Assembly: GCF_009928415.1 (NCBI RefSeq)
Contig: NZ_JAABNN010000032.1
Span: forward strand, 1-35,457
From: Bacillus sp. USDA818B3_A
GTDB lineage: Bacteria > Bacillota > Bacilli > Bacillales > Cytobacillaceae
Reading direction: 5' to 3'
DNA: 35,457 nt
Of this stretch, positions 15,199 through 22,448 are shown piece by piece; positions within the stretch are counted from its first letter, which is position 1, and every line of letters begins with the position of its first letter. A model generated the notes under the pieces. It did no database searches and was not told where the DNA came from. It saw nothing but the letters and a program-made list of their open reading frames with translations. A program made the translations under genes and the position numbers.

Positions 15199-15223
15199 AA
15201 AAACCTCTAGTATCTGCTAGAAG
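15199..15223 (-). terminator. Terminator of the carbonic anhydrase gene
   Basis: Minus strand: CTTCTAG, loop CAGATA, CTAGAGG followed by TTTTT. The 7-bp stem has one G-U pair. It lies about 72 nt after the stop at 15295. Confidence 0.65.
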
Positions 15224-15294
15224 TTTCAAGCCCGGTATTTTATTAAGAATAAGACTCGATTGCTTGGTCTAAAGCATTATCCTAAGTCATTCCA

Positions 15295-15948
15295 TCAATA
15301 CGTTAATCCACAAGAACACTTCGTTTTTCCGAATAATACCGAATAGGCTTTTGGAAACTCCTGATTAACCCGTTGGACCTCTTTTGCAAATTCTTCTTCG
15401 GTTTTCGTTACCTTTGATAAGCGGTCTGCTTTAGCCTGGCTATCGATGTGGGCACCGGGTGGTACAAAGCTATCTGGCTTCAGGATAACGCCTCCAGTAA
15501 CAACGGCATCCGTTGAAATGAAGGATCCTTCCCCTACTTGGGCATTATAAACAATAGCTTTAAACCCAATAAAAACATCTTGATCAATCCTGCTTGGACC
15601 ATGTATTAATGAGCCATGGGCACATGAGACCCGCTCGCCAATATAAATAGAATAATTTTTCCCGTTCACCTCTACATATTTATTTTTTAAACCATGCAGG
15701 ACTACGCCATCTTGCAAATTACAATTCTGGGCGATATAAAATGGCGTGCCTTCGTCGGCTCGTATGCTGACAAAAGGTCCCACGTAGGTATTATCGCGAA
15801 TGGTCACATCACCTGCGACAAAGGTAAACGGGCTAAGAAAAGCCGTTTTTTTTATTTTTGGAAAAGTTGGTATGGGATTAATTGAGGTGGGAGGATTGGA
15901 ACCCACAAAGTAGCTATAAATATTAAAAGGACCATTTGAATTCGTCAA
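15295..15948 (-). CDS. Gamma-class carbonic anhydrase-like hexapeptide-repeat protein
   Basis: A 217-aa left-handed beta-helix protein. Hexapeptide repeats run from about residue 40 to 165. Three histidines stand where gamma-carbonic anhydrases (Cam/CamH) bind zinc between subunits: H85 in VVLHGL, and H111 and H116 in CAHGSLIHG. It should act as a trimer that interconverts CO2 and bicarbonate. An alpha-helical C-terminus follows and ends in CSCG, a possible extra metal or disulfide site. TTG 15948 is preferred, with AAAGGGG upstream; the earlier TTG 15966 overlaps that site. No classical signal peptide is seen, so it is probably cytosolic. A lone transcript with its own terminator. Confidence 0.85.
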   Translation of the reverse strand: MTNSNGPFNIYSYFVGSNPPTSINPIPTFPKIKKTAFLSPFTFVAGDVTIRDNTYVGPFVSIRADEGTPFYIAQNCNLQDGVVLHGLKNKYVEVNGKNYSIYIGERVSCAHGSLIHGPSRIDQDVFIGFKAIVYNAQVGEGSFISTDAVVTGGVILKPDSFVPPGAHIDSQAKADRLSKVTKTEEEFAKEVQRVNQEFPKAYSVLFGKTKCSCGLTY

Positions 15949-16030
15949 ATTTATTTCCCCTTTCAAAACTTGGTCACTCTATTATTCATACTACTTATAC
16001 GTGGCGGAAGTAGAATTCATTCTGATTTCG

Positions 16031-16060
16031 CAAAAACGAGTCAGCATGATGGCTGACCCG
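16031..16060 (-). terminator. Intrinsic terminator without an annotated gene
   Basis: Minus strand: CGGGTCAGC, loop CATCAT, GCTGACTCG and then TTTTTG. Nine base pairs with one G-U pair. A strong terminator implies a leftward transcript ending here, yet no convincing gene lies upstream of it on that strand. Confidence 0.8.
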
Positions 16061-16470
16061 CTTATCTTTATGATTCATTTTCAATGGCATCCCCCATTCC
16101 TTTTTCAACAGCAGCTTGTAAAGAAGAGGCAAACTATTGGATTGACACTGATTGCTTAATCTTGTGTTATGTTGTTATGGCAAGCAACATAGTTTTATAA
16201 AGACTAAAGTTTTGCGATTATGACGATAGCTTAGCTTCAACTCCCGTCACAATGAGAATGAAATGCAAAACTAGCCGTCTCCCTCACTCATTCCGATTCA
16301 CTTTATGTTCCGGCTTTTAGAAAATGGTTCCTCCTTTCTGCCGATGTAAGAGAATTAATTTTTCATTGTGAACCAGTTCCACCTCCTTGGCAGGTACTCC
16401 TGATCGGAATTCGTTTGGTTCCTTGCATTTCATTACACTACTATTATTTCCTCCACTTTCCGACTATTTC
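16031..16470 (-). ncRNA. Candidate leftward non-coding RNA or decayed small gene
   Basis: The stretch 15949-16676 (728 bases) has no good gene. On its minus strand a transcript would end at the terminator 16031-16060 and could begin below the motif at 16470-16495. Between them is a marked structure: outer stem AGTTTTGC/GCAAAACT (16208-16215 with 16265-16272) and inner stem TTATGACG/CGTCACAA (16218-16225 with 16245-16252, one mismatch). Three AGGAGG or GGAGG segments occur (near 16333, 16384 and 16453) but none leads to a solid reading frame. The best is 38 codons (16317-16433), with its GGAGG 16 nt away. A short frame just before the terminator reads SLQAAVEKGMGDAIENES but opens after a stop. 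It does not match any riboswitch I know. Confidence 0.4.
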
Positions 16471-16495
16471 AGTGAAGGTGTTACATTCCTGTGAA
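16470..16495 (-). promoter_or_regulatory. 26-nt motif shared with the glgC upstream region (copy 1)
   Basis: Minus strand: TTCACA, 5 nt, GTAACA, 2 nt, TTCACTG. Twenty of 26 positions agree with 23740-23765, in the same orientation. The spaced hexamers resemble PhoP boxes (TTAACA-like repeats about 11 bp apart), but the regulator is not proven. Confidence 0.4.
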
Positions 16496-16628
16496 CCTTT
16501 TAAGAGATGACTAGGTATTCATCCCAGAATTTCAATTAAATAATTAGTTATTTTTTTAAAATGTTTCAATCTAGGTATGAATTGGCAAAATAGATGGTAT
16601 AGAGATTATGTTTTTTTTTTCGAGTTTT

Positions 16629-16637
16629 TGATATAAT
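16629..16637 (+). promoter_or_regulatory. Extended -10 promoter of yabR
   Basis: TGATATAAT: a perfect -10 TATAAT (16632-16637) with the TGn extension. The region 17 nt upstream is a T-run without a good -35, which an extended -10 tolerates. The start codon is about 40 nt downstream. Confidence 0.6.
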
Positions 16638-16676
16638 AAAGTGTCTTTAACATTTATGAGGGGGAAACATATTTTT

Positions 16677-17126
16677 ATGTCAGTTGAAGTAGGCAGTAAA
16701 GTACAAGGTAAAGTAACCGGTATCACTAATTTTGGAGCATTTGTTGAATTGCCAGGAGGAACTACTGGCTTAGTGCATATTAGTGAGGTTGCAGACAGCT
16801 ATGTAAAGGATGTTAACGATCATCTAAAGATTGGCGATGTAGTTGAGGTTAAAGTAATTAGCGAGAAAGACGGAAAAACTGCCCTATCCATTAAAAAAGC
16901 GATCGATAAACCTGAAGGACAAACTTCTTCTTACTCACAGCGTCCACAGCGCCAGGGCAGAGGAGATAACCGTTCGAAAGACTTCCGTCCAAAAGGCAAC
17001 TTCAAACCAAAGGAAAGCTTTGAAGACAAAATGGCTAAGTTCTTGAAGTCTAGCGAAGAGAATTTATCAAGCCTTAAACGCAACACCGAAACAAAACGAG
17101 GCGGCCGAGGCGGCAGACGCGGATAA
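16677..17126 (+). CDS. yabR: S1-domain RNA-binding protein, YabR family
   Basis: A 149-aa protein with an N-terminal S1 domain (about residues 1-72: VGSKVQGKVTGITNFGAFVE, TGLVHISEVADSYVKDVNDH, KIGDVVEVKVI) and a basic, disordered tail ending KRGGRGGRRG. It is very close to B. subtilis YabR (128 aa) and the related CvfD/YugI group, ribosome- or mRNA-associated S1 proteins. ATG 16677 gives the YabR-like start MSVEVGSK; GAGGGGG is 12 nt upstream, as I recall for B. subtilis yabR too. In B. subtilis yabR follows divIC; here it stands alone with its own promoter and terminator. Confidence 0.92.
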   Translation: MSVEVGSKVQGKVTGITNFGAFVELPGGTTGLVHISEVADSYVKDVNDHLKIGDVVEVKVISEKDGKTALSIKKAIDKPEGQTSSYSQRPQRQGRGDNRSKDFRPKGNFKPKESFEDKMAKFLKSSEENLSSLKRNTETKRGGRGGRRG

Positions 17127-17162
17127 AAAACGCATTTGCAAATAAATCTCAAATATAGATCA

Positions 17163-17198
17163 AAAGGCAAGCCCTCAAAAGGCTTGCCTTTCTATTTT
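17163..17198 (+). terminator. Terminator of yabR
   Basis: AAAGGCAAGCC (17163-17173) pairs with GGCTTGCCTTT (17181-17191), then CTATTTTTTT. A perfect 11-bp stem. Confidence 0.9.
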
Positions 17199-17206
17199 TT
17201 TCCAAA

Positions 17207-17221
17207 TGGTGCCTGTCACCA
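17207..17221. repeat. Dispersed palindromic repeat, copy 1
   Basis: TGGTGCCTGTCACCA, inside 19 nt (AATGGTGACAGGCACCATT on the minus strand) that recur exactly at 28699-28717 in the opposite orientation. It is a nearly symmetrical intergenic word of the REP type. Confidence 0.6.
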
Positions 17222-17342
17222 TTATTCACTAATCTATATTGTATATAGTGAATTCCATGATGATATGGTAATTGGATTGGCAGCTGTGTTGTATATTTGA
17301 TACAGTATTTTTATGTATAATGGAAAGGACTTAAAGGCAGCT

Positions 17343-18146
17343 ATGAAATGTTTTTCACTTGATTTAGATGGTACGTTATTAAACTCTCATCATGAAATTA
17401 CGGAAGAAAGTGTGAAGGTCTTAAACGAATTGCAAGCGCAAGGTCACTGTATTATTTTAAACACTGGGCGCGCTTATGCGGATGTCATTAAATTAGATGC
17501 GGTCAAAAAGATGAAGATGCCGATTTTTTGCGTGAATGGTTCCGTATTATTTTCTGCAGAAAGAGAACTTCTCTTCGAAGCAACGCTATCGATTGATGTC
17601 TATAAGGACATTTTTTCCATTTTAAAAGGGATGAATGTAGGAATCCTTGTTTACACGAACCATGGCGGTCTTCCTTCGACGCTCCCGCCTCTGCATGACA
17701 AAAGCAGACAAGAGCTGGACAAGATTTTTCAAGAATTCGACTATGATCAAATTCTCCACTTAGAAGATTTAAAAATCTACAAACTAATTGCACTCGTCCA
17801 CCCCGATCAGTTAGAAAAAATTGATGAAGTGAAAAAAGCGTTAGCAGATAAATTCCCTGTCTCAATGGCTTCTTCTCATCCGAATAATTTAGAAATCACC
17901 TCAAATGAGGCACATAAAGGGAAGGCTCTCTTACGCTATCAGGATATGATGAACCTTGAATTTGAAGAGATTCTTGCTTTTGGTGACGGCGGGAATGATA
18001 TCGCTATGTTTGAAGTAGCAACTACAGCAGTCGCCATGGCAAATGCCCCCATGCAGGTTCAACAGGCTGCGGATGTGATCACGAAGTCCAATGACGAGGA
18101 TGGGTTTTCCCATGCCGTCAGAAATCTGTTAGGTTTATTAGATTAA
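17343..18146 (+). CDS. Cof-type HAD phosphatase
   Basis: A 267-aa haloacid-dehalogenase phosphatase of the Cof/YkrA/YwpJ group (type IIB cap). The nucleophile motif is SLDLDGTLLN (D7, D9). Motif II is ILNTGR and motif III/IV is the lysine in HKGKALL followed by FGDGGNDIAMFE. The cap between them (about residues 80-180) sets specificity, typically sugar phosphates or flavin/pyridoxal phosphates in this family. ATG 17343 is preferred (AAAGG 5 nt upstream, and the protein then starts directly at the first strand). It stands alone. Confidence 0.92.
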   Translation: MKCFSLDLDGTLLNSHHEITEESVKVLNELQAQGHCIILNTGRAYADVIKLDAVKKMKMPIFCVNGSVLFSAERELLFEATLSIDVYKDIFSILKGMNVGILVYTNHGGLPSTLPPLHDKSRQELDKIFQEFDYDQILHLEDLKIYKLIALVHPDQLEKIDEVKKALADKFPVSMASSHPNNLEITSNEAHKGKALLRYQDMMNLEFEEILAFGDGGNDIAMFEVATTAVAMANAPMQVQQAADVITKSNDEDGFSHAVRNLLGLLD

Positions 18147-18217
18147 ATATTAAGTATAGGGGAGTGAGTATCCACGGAGCTCGTTTCCCTTATTTTTTTT
18201 TAAACTCAGCACTATCC

Positions 18218-18391
18218 TCAATGGTTATACCTTGTAAGTTGCTTCATAATCTCTCTTTTTCGTTCTTTATCTGTGATTCGCGTCAAATCGAGGGCAAACT
18301 CATGCCCTTTATGCTTGGACCGTAGAATCTCTCTAACAGCATTTTTGACACTTTCCTCATTATCCTTGACAACAATCACATTTCTGAGCAT
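18218..18391 (-). CDS. Small uncharacterised protein, 57 aa
   Basis: GGGAGG lies 8 nt before ATG 18391, and the frame runs 57 codons to TGA. The protein begins MLRNVIVVKDNEESVKNAVR and continues EILRSKHKGHEFALDLTRI; it is charged, with a predicted beta-alpha pattern and no Cys or membrane segment. The family is not recognised. It is convergent with the HAD gene, with 71 nt between the two stop codons. The ribosome site is strong and the length is plausible, so I treat it as real. Confidence 0.6.
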   Translation of the reverse strand: MLRNVIVVKDNEESVKNAVREILRSKHKGHEFALDLTRITDKERKREIMKQLTRYNH

Positions 18392-18545
18392 CCATCCTTC
18401 CTCCCCAATAAATTGTACTTTTTAACACCACAAAAATAAGATTCCTGTATAATGGAGAAATCCCTTCCATTCAGCAAGGGAACGTGCCCCTTGCATTCTA
18501 TGTTTGTAACCTTTCATTTATCCCCCTTATTTTATCACACAGAAA

Positions 18546-18572
18546 GACCGCCATTTATCATAAATGACGGCC
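18546..18572 (-). terminator. Terminator after cidB
   Basis: GACCGCCATTTA and TAAATGACGGCC pair almost fully around a 4-nt loop. The minus-strand tail is CTTTCTG, poor in T, so efficiency is uncertain. Confidence 0.55.
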
Positions 18573-18584
18573 TATTGGTTTCTA

Positions 18585-19274
18585 TTAAATATGTGGAAAA
18601 TTCATTAAAGTAGGAATTAAAAGTGCGCCCCAAACTAAGGTAATGAGTGCAGCAAAAATCATGGCTAAGGATGAAAAAGTTGCTTCTTGTTTCCCGTACT
18701 CCATCGCTTTGTTTGTTCCAACACCATGTGCTCCCATCCCTAACGCAAGCCCTCTGGCAATCGGTGTTTTAATCGACAGTCCTTTAATAACGGAAGGACC
18801 TACGATCCCTCCAACAATGCCAGTAATAATAACGAATACTGTCGTTAACGTTGGCAAGCCGCCAATTTCCTTTGACACCTCGATCGCAATTGGTGTCGTA
18901 ATCGAACGAGGCAAAATAGAGATAATAAAATCGGATTGCAGATGGAACAACTTAGACAACCCAAAAGTAGAAAAAATGGCAACTAGTGTACCACAGGTAA
19001 TACTTATAAGAATCGTCCCGATATATTTTTTAATGATCGCTAAATTTTTATAAATCGGCACGGCAAAAGCCACTGTCGCTGGTCCAAGCAAATGGGTCAG
19101 CCACTTTGACGCATGCAGGTATTGATCAGCAGACACATGCGATATAGAAATAAGCACAATTAACAAAATCGGAGATAGCAATAATGGATGAAAAAACGGA
19201 AAACTCCATTTTCCATAAGCTTTTTTAGAAAAGCGATAAATAAGATAGGTCGCTATGGTAAAGATTATCATCAT
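18585..19274 (-). CDS. cidB: LrgB/CidB-family membrane protein
   Basis: A 229-aa protein with six to seven hydrophobic segments. It carries the family's GPATVAFAVPIYKN, LPRSITTPIAIEVSKEIGG and GLALGMGAHGVGTNKAME stretches. CidB and LrgB work with the holin-like CidA/LrgA and have been linked to murein hydrolase control, overflow metabolism and pyruvate or glycolate-type transport; which role applies here is open. ATG 19274 overlaps the cidA stop (TGATG), with GGAGTG 10 nt upstream, so the two are translationally coupled. Confidence 0.93.
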   Translation of the reverse strand: MMIIFTIATYLIYRFSKKAYGKWSFPFFHPLLLSPILLIVLISISHVSADQYLHASKWLTHLLGPATVAFAVPIYKNLAIIKKYIGTILISITCGTLVAIFSTFGLSKLFHLQSDFIISILPRSITTPIAIEVSKEIGGLPTLTTVFVIITGIVGGIVGPSVIKGLSIKTPIARGLALGMGAHGVGTNKAMEYGKQEATFSSLAMIFAALITLVWGALLIPTLMNFPHI

Positions 19275-19642
19275 CAATGCTGTTCACTCCTTTTTCGTCC
19301 ACTTATTTTTTCTGCGGTGAGTGCCGTCATGCCCATCACAATAATCGTACTAATCCCAATTAACCCGACGATCTCGGCACCTTGTAAGCTTATAATCTCA
19401 TCATAATTCACAATCCCCACTGCTGATGGGATAAAGAACAACAAAAGTTCGGCTAACAGCCAATTCGCTCCCTGTTCAATCCACTCCAGCTTGATAATTT
19501 TAAAGCAAAGAGCTAAAAATAGAAGGAATAATCCAAACATCGAAGCTGGAATTGGAAGTGGCACCACTTCTTTAAGAGCAGCTCCTAAAAATAAAAACAC
19601 ATGTAAAAATAAAACTTGTATCACAATTACTCCTAGTCTCAT
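19274..19642 (-). CDS. cidA: Holin-like CidA/LrgA-family membrane protein
   Basis: A 122-aa protein with four hydrophobic segments and the family's PLPIPASMFGLFLLFLALCF near the middle and ELLLFFIPSAVGIVNY after it. It forms an operon with the CidB partner, overlapping at the stop codon. ATG 19642 is preferred because AAAGG lies 9 nt before it, whereas ATG 19648 is only 3 nt away. A LysR-type regulator gene lies upstream on the same strand, as in the cid loci of Bacillus and Staphylococcus, hence the cid rather than lrg name (lrg is usually tied to LytSR). Confidence 0.9.
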   Translation of the reverse strand: MRLGVIVIQVLFLHVFLFLGAALKEVVPLPIPASMFGLFLLFLALCFKIIKLEWIEQGANWLLAELLLFFIPSAVGIVNYDEIISLQGAEIVGLIGISTIIVMGMTALTAEKISGRKRSEQH

Positions 19643-19662
19643 CTTCATGATCCTTTCTATAT

Positions 19663-19685
19663 AAAAAAGGAGAAATAATCTCCTT
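19663..19685 (-). terminator. Intrinsic terminator in the cidA leader (attenuator or end of the regulator gene)
   Basis: Minus strand: AAGGAGA, loop TTATT, TCTCCTT followed by TTTTATA. It ends about 20 nt before the cidA start codon and downstream of a candidate -10 (TATAGT at 19703-19708), so a transcript begun there must pass it. Confidence 0.65.
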
Positions 19686-19702
19686 ATCGTTTCACGAATT
19701 TT

Positions 19703-19758
19703 ACTATAGAGTAATCCTACGCTCTTTATTACTATTCGTAAAATACATATTACGAATA
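19703..19758 (-). promoter_or_regulatory. Candidate LysR operator and activated promoter of cidAB
   Basis: TATTCGTAA (19733-19741) and TTACGAATA (19750-19758) form a perfect 9-bp inverted repeat with an 8-nt spacer. A -10-like TATAGT on the minus strand (19703-19708) lies downstream, without a good -35, as expected for an activated promoter. The operator centre would be near -50. Binding by the adjacent LysR protein is an inference. Confidence 0.5.
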
Positions 19759-19775
19759 TTTTTCATAACTATAAG

Positions 19776-20654
19776 TTATAATGGATCCTTTAAAATAAAA
19801 TCGATAAAGGTCCTGCCTGCATTTGAGATGTATCTGTCTTTTTTTGTAAGCACTGCCAAACGCCACAAAATTTTTTGCTTTAAATCAATCACTTCAATTT
19901 CATTATTAAAGACCCGGTTACAGATGGAATGTGGAAGAATGGTAATGCCAAGATTGGCTGCCACCATCTCAGTCATGAGATCCCATTGAGAACTTTTAAA
20001 CAGTATTTTGGGTTCAAAACCTGCAGCAATACAGTGATTCCTCATGATTTGATTAAGCGCAAACTCTTCATGATAAAAGATAAATTCTTCATCCTTTAAT
20101 TCTTCTATATCGACCTTTCTTCGCTTAGCCAAACGGTGGTCCTTGTAAACCAACAGCTTCATTTCCTCTTCCACTATAGGGTAAATATCAAACAGCTGCT
20201 CATCAATTGGCAAGACAGCAACACCGAGTTCGAACTCCCCCTCTTCCACACTCTTAACAACCCTTGCACCGCCATACTCTGTAATATTAAGTTCGATATT
20301 AGGGAACGTGTGATGAAACTTTGCCATCACTCTTGGGAAAAATAAACTTCCAATAAACGGAGGGAGCCCAATATTAATTTGACCTCTAGCTAAATTGGTC
20401 ATATCGTTCAGGGTGGTTTTCATTTCATCTAACAGTCCATTTATTTTTTGCCCGTATTCGAGAACAATTTTACCAGCATCCGTTAAATCACTTGTTTTAT
20501 TTGAACGAATGATTAACGTCATGCCCAGTTCTTCCTCTAAGGCCATGATTGATTTACTAAGAGCGGGCTGTGACAAATGCATCGTCTCGGCTGCTTTGGT
20601 AATACTTTTATACTTTGCTACTTCAGCAAATAATTTAATTTGTCTTAATTCCAA
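19776..20654 (-). CDS. cidR: LysR-family transcriptional regulator (CidR-like)
   Basis: A 292-aa LysR-type regulator. The N-terminal winged helix-turn-helix is visible in LRQIKLFAEVAKYKSITKAA, then MHLSQPALSKSIMALEEELG. The effector domain starts with GQINIGLPPFIGSLFFPRV and includes the typical LLVYKDHRL and VAANLGITILPHS segments. TTG 20654 is preferred because GAGGTG is 8 nt upstream; the ATG at 20669 overlaps that site. It lies 133 nt before cidA on the same strand. In Staphylococcus and Bacillus, CidR activates cid genes in response to acetate or excess carbon; that role is inferred from position. Confidence 0.9.
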   Translation of the reverse strand: MELRQIKLFAEVAKYKSITKAAETMHLSQPALSKSIMALEEELGMTLIIRSNKTSDLTDAGKIVLEYGQKINGLLDEMKTTLNDMTNLARGQINIGLPPFIGSLFFPRVMAKFHHTFPNIELNITEYGGARVVKSVEEGEFELGVAVLPIDEQLFDIYPIVEEEMKLLVYKDHRLAKRRKVDIEELKDEEFIFYHEEFALNQIMRNHCIAAGFEPKILFKSSQWDLMTEMVAANLGITILPHSICNRVFNNEIEVIDLKQKILWRLAVLTKKDRYISNAGRTFIDFILKDPL

Positions 20655-20713
20655 TATCCGACACCTCATATTAATGAACTAAATAACTATTATTATAATG
20701 GATTAGCCACTAA

Positions 20714-20742
20714 TTAAAAAACATCCCCACCTAGTGGAGATG
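20714..20742 (-). terminator. Terminator of the BsuPI lipoprotein gene
   Basis: Minus strand: CATCTCCAC, loop TAG, GTGGGGATG followed by TTTTTTAATTAG. It starts within 10 nt of the stop codon at 20749. Confidence 0.85.
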
Positions 20743-20748
20743 CTAAAA

Positions 20749-21438
20749 TTACTTCACTGTTCTTATAAACTTTTGAATCACTTTTTGTCCTTGCTCATTC
20801 ACTATAAAATAAAAAGATACCTCTTCGCCTTCTTTTAAGGAAGCTAATTGTCTCCTTGCTGTATCTGTTAATTGAAAGGCTATTTTCTCCCCTTCGATAT
20901 CCATTTCAATGGTATGTGGGTCGATTTGACCTATATAAACACCTTTTCCATTAGGAAAGGAGTTTTTAATAATTAAGTCTTTGACAGCCTTTGCTTCTTC
21001 CTCATCAGCGGTCAAAAATACTTCAAGCTTATACTGGCCGTTTGGCAGATCTATAATGGTAAAATCCTTAGAAATGACTTGATTGTTTTCTACAACCATC
21101 TCTTTCATCACTTGAGTGGACATTACTTCATCCGAATATTGTTTAATCTTTTTACCTGAGGCATCGTATACAATATAATCTGCCTCGAGCCCCGTTCGAA
21201 ACGTTAATTTCTTCGGTTTTCCCGAAATATTTTTCACAGTATAGTGAACAAGTATGTTTCCATTTTCTTCTTTTATAACAATGTCAGTAAGAAAATTTGC
21301 AGCTATTTCATCTTGTTTAGGGGGTACATTTTTGCTGACTTCCGAACTTGCATTTGTTTTATCACCCGTTCCGCATCCGGATAATAAGCCCAAGCTTACA
21401 GACAAACCAATGACAAGCAGCCAATTTTTCTTTCTCAT
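20749..21438 (-). CDS. Lipoprotein with BsuPI-type proteinase-inhibitor domain
   Basis: A 229-aa exported lipoprotein. The signal sequence ends in LLSGC (Cys at residue 22). After a polar linker, an immunoglobulin-like BsuPI domain (about 48-150) is recognisable by VHYTVKNISGKPKKLTFRTG, YIVYDASGKKI and IIDLPNGQYKLEVFLTA. The last 75 residues form a second small beta-rich region. B. subtilis BsuPI inhibits the intracellular serine protease; related domains on secreted lipoproteins have no established target. AAAGGGG precedes ATG 21438. Divergence from neighbours and its own terminator suggest a single-gene transcript. Confidence 0.85.
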   Translation of the reverse strand: MRKKNWLLVIGLSVSLGLLSGCGTGDKTNASSEVSKNVPPKQDEIAANFLTDIVIKEENGNILVHYTVKNISGKPKKLTFRTGLEADYIVYDASGKKIKQYSDEVMSTQVMKEMVVENNQVISKDFTIIDLPNGQYKLEVFLTADEEEAKAVKDLIIKNSFPNGKGVYIGQIDPHTIEMDIEGEKIAFQLTDTARRQLASLKEGEEVSFYFIVNEQGQKVIQKFIRTVK

Positions 21439-21536
21439 TTATTTTAATCCCCTTTTTCCACAAAGTATTTTTAGTTTCAGCTAAATAGTCGTAGAAAAGG
21501 GGGAAAAAGTTACAAATTTCATCTGGTAGTTTTTAC

Positions 21537-22322
21537 CTATAGTTCAGCTAAGATAGGAAAAAGTTCTTCCAAGTGTTTAATTTCATAGGAAGGAATAACC
21601 TCATTCCGCTCTTTATCATGGCGGTTAATCCAAACGGTTTTAATTCCAGCCCGGTTTGCCCCTAAAACATCTGTCATCAAATTATCTCCTACCATGATCA
21701 CCTCATCCTTTTGAAGCCCCATAAGAGACAAGGCATGTTCAAATATAGATGGATCCGGCTTTCCTCTTCCAAAATCACCAGAGATGACAATTTGGTCAAA
21801 GTATGGAACCAGCTCCGGTGTGATTTCTAATTTGGTATTTTGCAGTTCCGGCGATCCGTTGGTTAAAAGAAGAAGCTGATATTTTCCTTTTAAGGCACCA
21901 AGGATGTCAAAGGTTTCTTCATAGACAAACGGGCTCTTTTTACGTTCTTCAGGGAACCGCTCGGCTAACTCATAACCGAAATCTGGGTCATCAATCCCCA
22001 TTTTCTTTAAACCGGCAGTCCAAGCATCTTTTCTATAACTTGGAACGGTATCCTTCATTTTTTTAAAATCTTCGAGATTTTCATCAGAAAAATTGCCCCA
22101 TAATCCCTCAAACGGGTTAATCCCTATCATTTGTGTAAAAGGATAGAATTCATAGGATGAATAAATGGTTCTAGCCGCCTCACGTACAGCCTCTTCTAAT
22201 GCTTCAGCATTTACACCAAAACGTTCTTCTGCCACTTTACATGTAGCAGTAAATGCTTCTTTCACACTTTTCTGATCCCAAAGAAGGGTATCATCTAAAT
22301 CAAAAAAAATCGCTTTAATCAT
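21537..22322 (-). CDS. HAD-family hydrolase, YsaA-like
   Basis: A 261-aa HAD phosphatase with a helical cap. Motif I is IFFDLDDTLLWD (D8, D10), motif II LLLTNGSPELQ, the lysine of motif III is in GRGKPDPSIFEHAL, and motif IV is VGDNLMTDVLGA. The NPFEGLWGNF segment of the cap and the whole length resemble B. subtilis YsaA as I remember it. Phosphoserine phosphatase activity has been suggested for such proteins, which would connect with SerC in this window, but the genes are 9 kb apart and this is speculative. GAGGAG precedes ATG 22322. Confidence 0.88.
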   Translation of the reverse strand: MIKAIFFDLDDTLLWDQKSVKEAFTATCKVAEERFGVNAEALEEAVREAARTIYSSYEFYPFTQMIGINPFEGLWGNFSDENLEDFKKMKDTVPSYRKDAWTAGLKKMGIDDPDFGYELAERFPEERKKSPFVYEETFDILGALKGKYQLLLLTNGSPELQNTKLEITPELVPYFDQIVISGDFGRGKPDPSIFEHALSLMGLQKDEVIMVGDNLMTDVLGANRAGIKTVWINRHDKERNEVIPSYEIKHLEELFPILAEL

Positions 22323-22404
22323 TTTGCTAACTCCTCTAGTAAGATATTTTTAATAGTTTACCATTTTTGACTTAAAAACAAAATATTTCTTTAATTTTAA
22401 AAAT

Positions 22405-22444
22405 AAAAAAGGTATGTGCAATCAACATCACACACACCCTTTTC
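22405..22444 (-). terminator. Terminator of glgC
   Basis: Minus strand: GGTGTGTG and CACATACC pair (one G-U) around a loop of about 12 nt, with flanking A/T pairs and then TTTTTTATTTTT. It starts next to the stop at 22449. Confidence 0.7.
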
Positions 22445-22448
22445 CATA

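Noticed and set aside
16317..16433. 38-codon minus-strand frame in the candidate RNA region
   Set aside because: The nearest GGAGG is 16 nt from the ATG, too far, and the peptide matches nothing I know. Kept only as part of the candidate RNA.
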